Positions 1 to 7,312 of a stretch of DNA of 10,294 bases are shown here, piece after piece. Location: NCBI GenBank assembly GCA_051881355.1, contig JBJEPS010000075.1, positions 1 to 10,294 on the forward strand. The letters run 5' to 3'. The notes beneath the pieces were generated by a model. It saw only the letters and a list, made by a program, of their open reading frames with translations. It made no database searches and was not told the DNA's origin. Each line of letters begins with the position of its first letter. Position 1 is the stretch's first letter. A program made the translations under genes and the position numbers. This stretch comes from Fimenecus sp051881355 (GTDB lineage Bacteria > Bacillota > Clostridia > Oscillospirales > Acutalibacteraceae).

Positions 1-2234
1 CGATTGAGGGCGTAACGAAGATTTCGTTGAAATTGCTTATTAAAAATGTTTGCGACCAACTTGAAAGTAATTATTTGGACGGGGCAGAGGGCACAGAGCA
101 TTTACTGCAAGTATTGGACGATGCCGTGGGCAAAGTAACCTCGCTTGAAATGTCCTCTTATCCGTGCACGAAATATATAGATATGTACGGCTTCGGCGAT
201 GCAAGCCGCAACGGCAATCTCGGAGAAGTTGTATCGACTGTACTGGCTACTTTCTATGCAGGTGATGAGGACCGTAGCGATGATGCCTTCTTAAATGATG
301 TGCTTGCCCGTTTTGAACGCGGCGAAAACGCAGGGGTTATTTTAGATACGCTCATTGACGTGATTTTGCATGACTTGTTAGAAGATGAAATTCTTCCCAA
401 TATCCACATTGATGTGGTCGGCATTTTGCGCAATACCAATGATGAAGATACTAAAGTGTTGCTTGGTGAGTTGATTACGCAAATCATTGCAATGGGTGAT
501 GAAAGCGGTGCAACAGGTATTGTACCGCAGCCGAGCCTTGCACAGCTGATTAACCTGTTCTTTGCGGCAGGTATTGTGGAATATAAATCACTCGACGATG
601 TTTTACAGCATTATATGGACGAATATCTGACCGAAAGCCAGATTGAAACCATCGCCTATGAGTTTTACAATATTATTTCCGATTTAACAACGGACAGCAA
701 TCCTGCGCCGCAGGCGGATAACAATACGACAATCACTTACAGCGGCAGGGTGCAGGTGGTTCCGACCGTCGAGGATTTACGCCTGCCTTCGGGGATTTCC
801 GTTACATTCGGTGCAAACTCCGCGACAACGCGCAATATTTGCTGGTACACCAAAACAAGCGTGATGGGGACGGATATTGAAATTGTACCGTATTCCGAAA
901 ATCCGCACTTTACAGGCACACCCACTACGGGGAGTAATATCGTCGCAGAGACCAAGCGCGTCACTCGGGAAGTCCCCGGTGTGGATTTGGGCGTCATCGG
1001 CATTATTTCCCATGCGTTCGATGTCAATCGCCATATGATTAAAATCGGCGGCTTAAAGCCCGGACAAAAATATTGCTACCGCGTCGGCGATGCGTCGCGC
1101 GGGTGGTGGAGTGAGGTCGGTGTATTTGAAACTGCCGACAATTCCGACAGCTTTACCTTCTTCCATATGAGCGACAGCCAGGGCGGTATTGAACGACAGT
1201 ATGAAACCTGGGCAAATGTAGTGGATACAGCGTTTTCGCTCTATCCCGATGCCAAATTCATTATGCATACGGGCGATGTTGTAGACAGCGGCAAAAACTT
1301 TAAGCAGTGGAATTGGGTGTTTAATACTGCGTCTGACAACCTGATGGATACGGTTATGATGCCGACAACGGGCAACCATGAAACGAACGGTGCAAATGCG
1401 ACCGTCAACAATTTCCTGCTTTCTAATGTTCCGGAACAGGATACCACAAGCGGTGTGTATTATTCGTTTGATTATAATAACGCACACTTTATGGTGCTCA
1501 ATACCAATGATTTGAACGAGGATAATACGTTGAGCACGAAGCAGACGGAATGGCTCAAGGCGGATGCCGCCGCCAGCGACAAGCAGTGGAAAATTGTTTC
1601 CTTGCATAAAGCGATTTACTCCAACGGTTCACATTATGACGATGATGATGTTGTCGCCTTGCGTGCTCAGCTTTCCGTTTTAATGCCCGAACTGGATATC
1701 GATGTGGTGTTGCAGGGGCATGACCATGTGTATTTGCGTACTACGGCAATGAAAGATAATGAAAAGTGCGAAGTGGTGGAACGGACAATTTCACATAACG
1801 GCAGCAGCTATACTGCTATGGTCAATCCTGACGGCACAGTGTATGCGATTGACGGCTGTGCAGGGGTGAAATATTATCAAACCAAGGACGCCTCCTTGAC
1901 CGATGAGTTGTTCCCGCGCGCGCAAACGATTTATGATGCGACAGCGCCCGTGTTCTCTGCCATTCAAATTGACGGCGATACGCTGTATTTCGATGCATAT
2001 ACCGTTACAGGCAGTGCTGCAACCAAAATTGACAGCTTTGCGATTTCCAAAGCGGCTGATGTCGCATCGGTAGATACAAATACGGATACGGAGAGCTCCA
2101 CGCCAAACAGCAATGTACCGAAAACCGCAGGCAAACAAGTTGCTTCGGCTTTGGTATTTGTGTTACCGGTTGCTGCAACCGTAGCGTTGAGCGCAGGCGC
2201 ATTCAAACGCAAACGCGAAGAAGAAATCGGATAA
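1..2234 (+). CDS. Purple-acid-phosphatase-like metallophosphoesterase, C-terminal wall-sorting signal (5' partial)
   Basis: Secreted calcineurin-type phosphoesterase, probably acting on phosphate esters at the cell surface; the substrate is unknown. The frame is open to the window edge, so a TTG at 27 is not a convincing start and the gene is 5'-truncated. Numbering from that TTG (735 residues): 1-225 is an acidic helical stretch I do not recognise. About 235-370 resembles the Fn3-like N-terminal domain of purple acid phosphatases. About 376-570 is the metallophosphatase domain, with SDSQ (D383), GDVVD (D417), GNHE (N450, H451), SLH (H527) and GHDH (H565, H567). The usual D-x-H first motif is D-x-Q here, which is seen in PAP-like relatives. 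The end has VPKTAG (697-702), a hydrophobic segment and a KRKREEE tail, a variant sortase signal. A terminator follows directly. The domain family is secure; sortase anchoring is inferred. Confidence 0.87.
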   Translation, partial: IEGVTKISLKLLIKNVCDQLESNYLDGAEGTEHLLQVLDDAVGKVTSLEMSSYPCTKYIDMYGFGDASRNGNLGEVVSTVLATFYAGDEDRSDDAFLNDVLARFERGENAGVILDTLIDVILHDLLEDEILPNIHIDVVGILRNTNDEDTKVLLGELITQIIAMGDESGATGIVPQPSLAQLINLFFAAGIVEYKSLDDVLQHYMDEYLTESQIETIAYEFYNIISDLTTDSNPAPQADNNTTITYSGRVQVVPTVEDLRLPSGISVTFGANSATTRNICWYTKTSVMGTDIEIVPYSENPHFTGTPTTGSNIVAETKRVTREVPGVDLGVIGIISHAFDVNRHMIKIGGLKPGQKYCYRVGDASRGWWSEVGVFETADNSDSFTFFHMSDSQGGIERQYETWANVVDTAFSLYPDAKFIMHTGDVVDSGKNFKQWNWVFNTASDNLMDTVMMPTTGNHETNGANATVNNFLLSNVPEQDTTSGVYYSFDYNNAHFMVLNTNDLNEDNTLSTKQTEWLKADAAASDKQWKIVSLHKAIYSNGSHYDDDDVVALRAQLSVLMPELDIDVVLQGHDHVYLRTTAMKDNEKCEVVERTISHNGSSYTAMVNPDGTVYAIDGCAGVKYYQTKDASLTDELFPRAQTIYDATAPVFSAIQIDGDTLYFDAYTVTGSAATKIDSFAISKAADVASVDTNTDTESSTPNSNVPKTAGKQVASALVFVLPVAATVALSAGAFKRKREEEIG

Positions 2235-2240
2235 TTTTCG

Positions 2241-2273
2241 ACAGACGGTGTAGAAATGCACCGTCTGTTTTTA
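2241..2273 (+). terminator. Intrinsic terminator of the metallophosphoesterase gene
   Basis: A perfect 10-bp stem (ACAGACGGTG at 2241-2250 with CACCGTCTGT at 2259-2268) has an 8-nt loop and is followed by a T-run at 2268-2272. It starts 6 nt after the stop codon at 2232-2234. Confidence 0.93.
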
Positions 2274-2330
2274 TAGGCAAAGCCGACAAAAAATCGTAAA
2301 TCTAAGCCGTTTTCTCTGCAATTTCCCGCA

Positions 2331-2360
2331 TTGACCGAACGCCTCTTGTCGCGGTACAAT
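2331..2360 (+). promoter_or_regulatory. Sigma-A promoter for the HAD phosphatase/GH120 unit
   Basis: TTGACC (2331-2336) and TACAAT (2355-2360) are separated by 18 nt, each one base from consensus. The promoter lies after the upstream terminator and about 26 nt before the start codon, so the HAD gene and the following xylosidase gene form a separate transcription unit. Confidence 0.75.
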
Positions 2361-2385
2361 ATATCTGCAATACGAGGTGATTATT

Positions 2386-3195
2386 TTGAAAAAAAGACTG
2401 GCGGCTGTCGATATTGACGGCACACTGGTGACCAATACAAAAGAGCTTTTACCGCAGACGATGGCAGATATTCGACGGTTTGCCAAAAACGGCGGCGTGT
2501 TTGTGCTCGCCACCGGCAGACCGACGCCCGGCATTCGCCGCTATGCTGAAGAATTGGATTTAGCAGATTTGGGCGGCTATGTAATTTCCTACAACGGCGC
2601 GCGTACATTCGACGCAAAAACCAATACATTGCTGTTTCAAAAAAATATTCCCATTGACTGTTATTCACGGATTTTTGACGCCGCAGACAAACTCAATTTG
2701 TCGCTGACGGGGTATAAAAATGATGTTGCTGTTACCCAAAAGGCAAATGACCGCTATTTTCAAATGGAAACAACGATTAACGGTTTGGAAATACAGCGCG
2801 TCAAGGATTTACGAGCAGAATTTACCTATCCAACCCCGAAATTTTTAATTACGGGAGACGCTGACTTTTTGGGAGATGCTGAGGGCAAGCTACGCGCAAT
2901 GCTTTCGGATTTGCCATTGGCAGTGTTTCGCTCTGAGCCGTTCTTTTTGGAAATTACCGCGCAAGGCTGTGATAAAGGTGCGGCGATTTTGGAACTTGCG
3001 GCACAGCTCGGTATCCGGCAAGAAGAAACGATGGCGTGCGGTGACGGCTTTAACGATGTGACGATGCTTCGCGCTGCGGGGATTGGTGTCGCCATGGCGA
3101 ATGCACAGACGCCGGCGAAAGAAGCGGCAAACTATATTACAGACTCCAATCTCGAAAACGGTGTTGGAAAAGCGTTGCAAAAATTCGCTGTGTAA
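2386..3195 (+). CDS. Cof-type HAD-IIB family sugar-phosphatase-like hydrolase
   Basis: Cytoplasmic Mg-dependent phosphatase of the HAD superfamily, Cof subfamily; relatives dephosphorylate sugar phosphates, flavin or other small metabolites, and the exact substrate cannot be read from sequence. Numbering from TTG 2386 (269 residues): motif I DIDGT with D9 and D11, motif II T43 in VLATGRP, motif III K197 in DKGAA, and motif IV GDGFND with D220 and D224. The IIB cap lies between motifs II and III. Length is normal for the family. A longer reading from GTG 2377 is possible, but that codon lies inside the ribosome binding site GAGGTG (2374-2379). TTG 2386, six bases after it, is better and gives the typical MKKRLAAVDIDGT start. 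The GH120 gene follows after 35 nt with no terminator between, so the two are probably co-transcribed and the enzyme may serve sugar metabolism. Confidence 0.92.
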   Translation: MKKRLAAVDIDGTLVTNTKELLPQTMADIRRFAKNGGVFVLATGRPTPGIRRYAEELDLADLGGYVISYNGARTFDAKTNTLLFQKNIPIDCYSRIFDAADKLNLSLTGYKNDVAVTQKANDRYFQMETTINGLEIQRVKDLRAEFTYPTPKFLITGDADFLGDAEGKLRAMLSDLPLAVFRSEPFFLEITAQGCDKGAAILELAAQLGIRQEETMACGDGFNDVTMLRAAGIGVAMANAQTPAKEAANYITDSNLENGVGKALQKFAV

Positions 3196-3230
3196 AAATA
3201 CACGACAATATTTCAAAACGGGGGACGCAT

Positions 3231-5129
3231 ATGATTTATTATGTTGTGCAGGAAAATACAGCCGCAGGTGATGGGAGTCGAGAAAATCCGTTTCGTTCTA
3301 TCGGGCAGGCGGCAGAGGTTGCCGCGCCCGGAGATACTGTCCTGATCGGTGACGGTGTTTACCGTGAATGGGTCAGTCCCCAAAACGGCGGTATTTGCGA
3401 CGAGCAACGAATAACCTACAAAGCCGCAGACGGTGCGAATCCCGTAATCAGCGGTGCGGAAATCATTAGCGGCTGGGAGCCGTATAAAAACAATGTGTGG
3501 CGCGCGGAGGTAGAAAATACCCTGTTTGGGGACTACAATCCGTACACCGACGAAATTTTCGGCGATTGGTATGACTGTATGGGGCAGGTTCACCATACAG
3601 GTGAGGTGTTTGCGGACGGTAACGCAATGTATGAAACCGCTTCCCTTGAAGATATTTTCAAAGCACCCAAGGATAAGAAAAAAATACCGCGTTGGTATGC
3701 TGTCCCCGAGAAGGACAAAATGGTATTTTACGGCGATTTCGACGGTAAAAACCCCAATGACCTTGTAACAGAAATCAGTGTGCGTCCCTTTTGCTTTTTC
3801 CCGCAAAAGGAGGGGATAAATTACATCACGGTGTCGGGCTTAACCTTACGGCAAGCCGCAACGCAGTGGGCACCCCCAACGGCGTTTCAGCCCGGGCTTA
3901 TCGGTCCGCACTGGAGCTGCGGTTGGATTATCGAAAACTGCAAAATCCACGATTCCAAATGCTGCGGGATAAGCCTTGGAAAAAAGCGAGATTTAAAAGA
4001 CAACTGCTGGTCAAAAAATCCGGCAAAGGGCGGTACGCAGACCTACACGGAAATGGTTTTTTCTAATCTACAGGACGGTTGGGATAAGGAGAACATCGGC
4101 GGGCACATTGTGCGGAACAATGAAATATATAACTGTGGGCAGACCGGCATTGTCGGCTGTATGGGCGGTGCGTTTTCAGATATTGTCGGAAACCATATTC
4201 ACCACATCAACATTCGGCATGAATTTTCAGGCGCAGAGACGGCGGGCATTAAACTCCATGCTGCGATTGATGTTGTCCTTGAGAAAAATGTCATTCACGA
4301 CTGTAACCGCGGCATTTGGCTGGATTGGGAGGCACAGGGTGCGGCGGTCCGAAAAAATGCCTTGTTCCGAAATGACGATACCGAGGACTTGTTCATTGAG
4401 GTTTGCCACGGTCCTGTTTTGGTGGAAAACAATCTATTGCTTTCCAAAAACAGCTTTTTGAATGTGTCGCAAGGCACGGCGCTTGTACACAACCTTTTTG
4501 CAGGCAAGCTCCGTGTTTTGCACGATACAAACCGTTTTACCCTGTACCATTTACCGCATTTGACTGCAGTCGGCGGCGTGATGCTGATTTACGGCGGCGA
4601 TGACCGTATTTTGAATAATATTTTTATCGGAGCCGACTCTGCAAAACGGTTTCTGTCACGTTTGTTCGTAGACAAAACCGCGAAAAACCATACATACGGT
4701 ACGGCTTGCTATAAAGGATATCGGCATACAGCCGCAAAAAAAACCATGAAAAGCGATACTGCGGCGGCAGACATCGGCAAAACCTTACCGACTGTTATGC
4801 GGAATAATCTGTATCTAAACGGCGCAAAGCATTGGGCACATGAGCAAAATCCACGCGTGATTTCCGATTTTTACGCAAAATTGACTGTGCAACAGGAAAA
4901 CGGGCACTACTATTTGTATACTAATCTCGGTGATTTAACAGCCGATTGCCTGTTTTCAGAGCGAATTACCACGGGAATCCTCGGCGCATCGTTTGAGTCC
5001 GAACAAGCCTTTGAAAACCGTGACGGTTCACCCGTTTCAATAGATAGCGATTTTGAAAATCGTCCGCGCGGCGAAACCACTAAAATCGGACCCTTTGAAA
5101 CGGACTGCCAGAAGATTTTACTTGTATAA
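3231..5129 (+). CDS. GH120 family beta-xylosidase (right-handed beta-helix)
   Basis: Predicted retaining beta-xylosidase of glycoside hydrolase family 120, removing xylose from xylo-oligosaccharides. It has no signal peptide (start MIYYVVQENT), so it should act in the cytoplasm on imported oligosaccharides. The sequence follows XylC of Thermoanaerobacterium saccharolyticum over its whole length as I recall it: an N-terminal GDGSRENPF segment (13-21), GVYREWV (42-48), WAPPTAFQPGLIGPHWS (213-229), GIKLHAAIDV (339-348), WLDWEAQG (363-370), FIEVCHGP (388-395) and YGGDDRILNNIFIG (454-467). By analogy to XylC D382 and E405, D365 is the nucleophile and E390 the acid/base. The gap is 25 residues here and 23 in XylC because of a small loop insertion (DDTED). 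The ribosome binding site GGGGGA (3220-3225) is well placed before ATG 3231. It is the second gene after the HAD phosphatase and ends at a strong terminator. Activity on other pentosides is possible. Confidence 0.9.
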   Translation: MIYYVVQENTAAGDGSRENPFRSIGQAAEVAAPGDTVLIGDGVYREWVSPQNGGICDEQRITYKAADGANPVISGAEIISGWEPYKNNVWRAEVENTLFGDYNPYTDEIFGDWYDCMGQVHHTGEVFADGNAMYETASLEDIFKAPKDKKKIPRWYAVPEKDKMVFYGDFDGKNPNDLVTEISVRPFCFFPQKEGINYITVSGLTLRQAATQWAPPTAFQPGLIGPHWSCGWIIENCKIHDSKCCGISLGKKRDLKDNCWSKNPAKGGTQTYTEMVFSNLQDGWDKENIGGHIVRNNEIYNCGQTGIVGCMGGAFSDIVGNHIHHINIRHEFSGAETAGIKLHAAIDVVLEKNVIHDCNRGIWLDWEAQGAAVRKNALFRNDDTEDLFIEVCHGPVLVENNLLLSKNSFLNVSQGTALVHNLFAGKLRVLHDTNRFTLYHLPHLTAVGGVMLIYGGDDRILNNIFIGADSAKRFLSRLFVDKTAKNHTYGTACYKGYRHTAAKKTMKSDTAAADIGKTLPTVMRNNLYLNGAKHWAHEQNPRVISDFYAKLTVQQENGHYYLYTNLGDLTADCLFSERITTGILGASFESEQAFENRDGSPVSIDSDFENRPRGETTKIGPFETDCQKILLV

Positions 5130-5153
5130 ATTCTTTTTTACAAAAACATAGCA

Positions 5154-5197
5154 AAAAGCCGATTGTATGTCCAAAAAAGCGGATACAATCGGCTTTT
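5154..5197 (+). terminator. Intrinsic terminator after the GH120 gene
   Basis: A perfect 15-bp stem pairs AAAAGCCGATTGTAT (5154-5168) with ATACAATCGGCTTTT (5183-5197) around a 14-nt loop. The A-run on one side and T-run on the other would let it work in both directions, which also shields the downstream regulator gene. Confidence 0.92.
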
Positions 5198-5210
5198 CTA
5201 CGAATCGTAG
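5198..5210. promoter_or_regulatory. Palindrome CTACGA-A-TCGTAG, candidate operator
   Basis: Perfect 6-bp inverted repeat with a single central base, directly after the GH120 terminator and about 54 nt before the Xre regulator start. Odd-length palindromes of this size are typical of Cro/CI-type binding sites. Self-regulation by the adjacent regulator is inferred. Confidence 0.4.
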
Positions 5211-5216
5211 GTTGCC

Positions 5217-5239
5217 TTTTTGCATATTTTCTGCAAAAA
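5217..5239. promoter_or_regulatory. Inverted repeat TTTTTGCA-N7-TGCAAAAA, candidate operator
   Basis: Perfect 8-bp arms (5217-5224 and 5232-5239) with a 7-nt centre, ending 24 nt before the ATG of the Xre regulator. It overlaps the only stretch where this gene's promoter can lie (a weak TTGCCT at 5212 with an AT-rich -10 region near 5235), so bound protein would block initiation. It lacks a terminator T-run. Confidence 0.4.
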
Positions 5240-5263
5240 TAAAAGCAACAAGGGGGTGCGTAT

Positions 5264-6094
5264 ATGAATGCGGAAAGCATCGGTACTCTGATTGCGCAAA
5301 TTCGCAAAGAACAAGGATTAACGCAAAAGGAATTGGCAGCGCGACTGCACATTAGCGACAAGACCGTTTCTAAATGGGAAACGGGACGTGGTACGCCGGA
5401 TATTTCGAGCTTGGAGGCGTTGTCAGCCGCACTTGGTATCTCTGTCAGCGAATTGCTTGCGGGGAAACGCTTGCCGCCGGAACGAGCATTAGAACATTCC
5501 GATAAGCTTTTGGTAAAAACCATACAAAAGTCAAAAAAAGTGTGGCAGATTTTCTGCCTTACAGCTGTTTGCTTGCTTTTGCTGGGTGGGGTCGTCTTTT
5601 TCGGATATCACTATTTTACAACAACGAACGGCGACGATTCTCAAAAATTAGAAGAGGTGGTTGCGGATTTTGCGCAGAAAACAGATGCACAGCAGAATCT
5701 CGGTACAGATTTTACCGTCTGTCAAATGCAGGAGAAGGCAAACTACAGAACCTATCTGTTCCAAAATCATGGTGAATATCAAATTTGTGTTTTGCGCCGC
5801 GATCGCATTTTTCCCTCTCGCTGGGAAGTTCTCGGCGGAACAGGCGGGCTTGAAAGCGGCATTCTCGGCAGTTACCATATGCAGACGATGTCTGACCCGG
5901 TTTTGATTGTTGTATTCGGCGGCGATTTGCCGAAAGAAGCCGCACATTACTGTTTGCGCACGCAAGGCGATACTTTTTCCGTTGCGCCGATTGGGACCGA
6001 TCGGCAGGTGCTTGATATTTATTTGCAGCTTGACAGCCATGACTTGGGCAGTCCGCCGATTTTGTTAGATGAGGACTTCGGCAGTATCATGTAA
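5264..6094 (+). CDS. Membrane-anchored Xre-family transcriptional regulator
   Basis: DNA-binding regulator of the Cro/CI (HTH_3) type with a single transmembrane segment. Residues 6-62 form the helix-turn-helix domain (QGLTQKELAARLHISDKTVS, then KWETGRGTPDISSLEALS), a form common in Clostridia. Residues about 93-116 (IFCLTAVCLLLLGGVVFFGY) are a transmembrane helix. Residues 117-276 form a C-terminal domain of unknown fold, presumably outside the membrane, with Cys153, Cys175 and Cys230. This layout suggests an extracytoplasmic signal passed to a DNA-bound N-terminus; the signal is unknown. ATG 5264 is supported by AGGGGGTG (5251-5258). Two inverted repeats upstream are candidate sites for self-control. 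It is flanked by the GH120 terminator and a convergent gene, so it is probably transcribed alone. The HTH assignment is secure; the targets are not known. Confidence 0.87.
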   Translation: MNAESIGTLIAQIRKEQGLTQKELAARLHISDKTVSKWETGRGTPDISSLEALSAALGISVSELLAGKRLPPERALEHSDKLLVKTIQKSKKVWQIFCLTAVCLLLLGGVVFFGYHYFTTTNGDDSQKLEEVVADFAQKTDAQQNLGTDFTVCQMQEKANYRTYLFQNHGEYQICVLRRDRIFPSRWEVLGGTGGLESGILGSYHMQTMSDPVLIVVFGGDLPKEAAHYCLRTQGDTFSVAPIGTDRQVLDIYLQLDSHDLGSPPILLDEDFGSIM

Positions 6095-6130
6095 ATGCGC
6101 GGAATTGTAATTTAAAATGCGCCCCGACGC

Positions 6131-7048
6131 TTATGGACAAGGTGTTTTCACACCTTGCCGCACACCGCGCGTTATCAAAGCACGGTTTATACTGTTTAAT
6201 ACATCTTTTTTGTTTGCCGACCAAAGCGGTGCAACCAACAGAGATTTCGGTGCGTCGCCAGTCAGGCGGTGTATGACTGTATTTGGCGGTAAAACCTCTA
6301 TGCAATCGCAGAGTAGGTCAATATATTCGTCTTTTGTAAGCACTTGGAATGCGCCGTTTCGATAGAGCGTTTCCAAATCTGTTCCTTTTAGAACGTGCAA
6401 TAGTTGTAATTTTACGCCGTCGGATCCGATTTTACCGACATACTGTACACTTTCCAGCATTTGTTCTTTTGTCTCATACGGTAATCCTAAAATGATATGT
6501 GTGACTACATTGATCCCAATGCCGTGCAGGTCCGAAACTGCTTGTTCGTAAACAGGTAGGGGATATCCGCGGCGTATAAGCTGTGCCGTACTTTCGTGTA
6601 TTGTCTGTAAACCCAGCTCCACAAAAACCGGGACAATTTTATTTAATTCTTTTAGAATTTGCAGAATTTCGGGCGGCAGACAGTCAGGACGTGTACCGAT
6701 GGAAATCGCTTTCACGCATGGATTTTCAGCGGCAGTAAAAAAGATTTGCCGTAAGCGATCCGAATCGCCGTAGGTGTTTGTGTAGCTTTGAAAATAGGCG
6801 ATATACTGCTTGCCTTTAAATTTCTGCGAAACCTGTGCTTTTGCACGTTCAATTTGTCGGTTGATGTCCTCTTGTGCACATTCTGCAAATTCACCGCTGC
6901 CGCCTGCACTGCAAAAAATACAGCCGTCCGTGCCCAAAGTCCCGTCACGGTTTGGGCAGGTACAGCCCGTTTCCAAGGAGAGCTTATACAGCTTTTCTCC
7001 GAAACGGGATTGCAAATATTCGTTGAATGAATAATAGTACGGCAACAT
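6131..7048 (-). CDS. ytqA: YtqA/YhcC-type radical SAM protein (TIGR01212 family)
   Basis: Radical S-adenosylmethionine enzyme of the YtqA/YhcC family, 305 residues, the usual length. The N-terminus carries the CPNRDGT element and clustered cysteines C29, C31, C43 and C46 (GCIFC), expected to bind the 4Fe-4S cluster. Family signatures follow: YFQSYTNTYG (85-94), GTRPDCL (118-124), ELGLQTIHE (144-152), LLHVLKGT (216-223) and IHRLTGDAP (259-267). FCSAGGSGEFA and WSANKKDVLNSIN match the Bacillus YtqA form rather than E. coli YhcC. YtqA has been linked to wobble-uridine modification of tRNA and renamed MnmL; I recall this from the literature and cannot test it here. The start ATG (7048-7046) has a ribosome binding site GGGTGA (7060-7055). 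The usual methyltransferase partner (YtqB/MnmM) is not in this window. The gene converges on the Xre regulator with 36 nt between stops and no clear terminator. Confidence 0.9.
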   Translation of the reverse strand: MLPYYYSFNEYLQSRFGEKLYKLSLETGCTCPNRDGTLGTDGCIFCSAGGSGEFAECAQEDINRQIERAKAQVSQKFKGKQYIAYFQSYTNTYGDSDRLRQIFFTAAENPCVKAISIGTRPDCLPPEILQILKELNKIVPVFVELGLQTIHESTAQLIRRGYPLPVYEQAVSDLHGIGINVVTHIILGLPYETKEQMLESVQYVGKIGSDGVKLQLLHVLKGTDLETLYRNGAFQVLTKDEYIDLLCDCIEVLPPNTVIHRLTGDAPKSLLVAPLWSANKKDVLNSINRALITRGVRQGVKTPCP

Positions 7049-7066
7049 TTTCGTTCACCCGACAGC

Positions 7067-7075
7067 AGTATAGCA
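7067..7075 (-). promoter_or_regulatory. Extended -10 element upstream of the radical SAM gene
   Basis: On the minus strand TGCTATACT (7075-7067) is an extended -10 box, with no good -35. Transcription from it would begin almost at the ribosome binding site, giving a very short leader, so this may not be the only promoter. A second AT-rich candidate, TACAAT (7106-7101), lacks a -35. Confidence 0.35.
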
Positions 7076-7116
7076 GATTTCGCTATAAAAAGCCATAGAT
7101 ATTGTATAATTTACAT

Positions 7117-7142
7117 AAAACAAACTGTATTTTGTTTGTTTT
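7117..7142. repeat. AT-rich inverted repeat in the intergenic region
   Basis: AAAACAAAC (7117-7125) pairs perfectly with GTTTGTTTT (7134-7142) around an 8-nt loop, between the divergent radical SAM and amt genes. The GC-poor stem makes it a poor terminator; it could be a protein-binding site for either gene. Confidence 0.35.
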
Positions 7143-7187
7143 TGGTTATGAAAAGCGCCAAAATCACTAAAAAAGGCAAATTTAGGC

Positions 7188-7216
7188 TTGACGAGTGAAA
7201 AAAACAGGCGTATCAT
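7188..7216 (+). promoter_or_regulatory. Sigma-A promoter for the amt leader
   Basis: TTGACG (7188-7193) and TATCAT (7211-7216) with a 17-nt spacer. The predicted transcript starts near A7223, leaving a leader of about 157 nt before ATG 7380. That leader holds both attenuator units. Confidence 0.8.
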
Positions 7217-7225
7217 TTGTGCATA

Positions 7226-7241
7226 ACAACAAGGGCGTTGT
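7226..7241 (+). promoter_or_regulatory. ANTAR-type hexaloop hairpin 1 (antiterminator candidate)
   Basis: ACAAC (7226-7230) pairs with GTTGT (7237-7241) around the six-base loop AAGGGC. The loop has A at position 1 and G at position 4, the rule described for ANTAR protein targets such as those of EutV. The loop's GGC and the 3' arm are also the start of terminator 1, so hairpin and terminator exclude each other. It lies at the very 5' end of the predicted transcript. Confidence 0.6.
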
Positions 7242-7267
7242 GAAGTCGGACTTCACAGCGCCTTTTT
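7234..7267 (+). terminator. Leader terminator 1 (attenuator) upstream of amt
   Basis: A 13-bp stem with one T-G wobble pairs 7234-7246 with 7250-7262, has a 3-nt loop, and ends in TTTTT (7263-7267). It sits only about 10 nt after the predicted transcription start, so most transcripts would end at about 45 nt unless it is disrupted. Its 5' arm overlaps the loop and 3' arm of hexaloop hairpin 1. Confidence 0.8.
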
Positions 7268-7312
7268 CATTGCATCACTTTTCCGGAGAGCTTTGTATTT
7301 GAATTTGTTGTT

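Noticed and set aside
27..29. TTG as the start of the first gene
   Set aside because: The frame is open upstream to the window edge with no ribosome binding site before the TTG, so the gene is more likely truncated by the window.
1053..1607. 184-codon minus-strand frame inside the metallophosphoesterase gene
   Set aside because: It lies wholly inside a gene with catalytic motifs on the other strand and has no recognisable family motifs or ribosome binding site.
3213..3806. 197-codon minus-strand frame over the start of the GH120 gene
   Set aside because: Antisense to conserved GH120 motifs; its translation is rich in Cys, His and Arg without domain features.
6138..6157. Hairpin CAAGGTG/CACCTTG at the 3' end of the radical SAM gene
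   Set aside because: The stem lies inside the last codons and no T-run follows on the minus strand, so it is not supported as a terminator.
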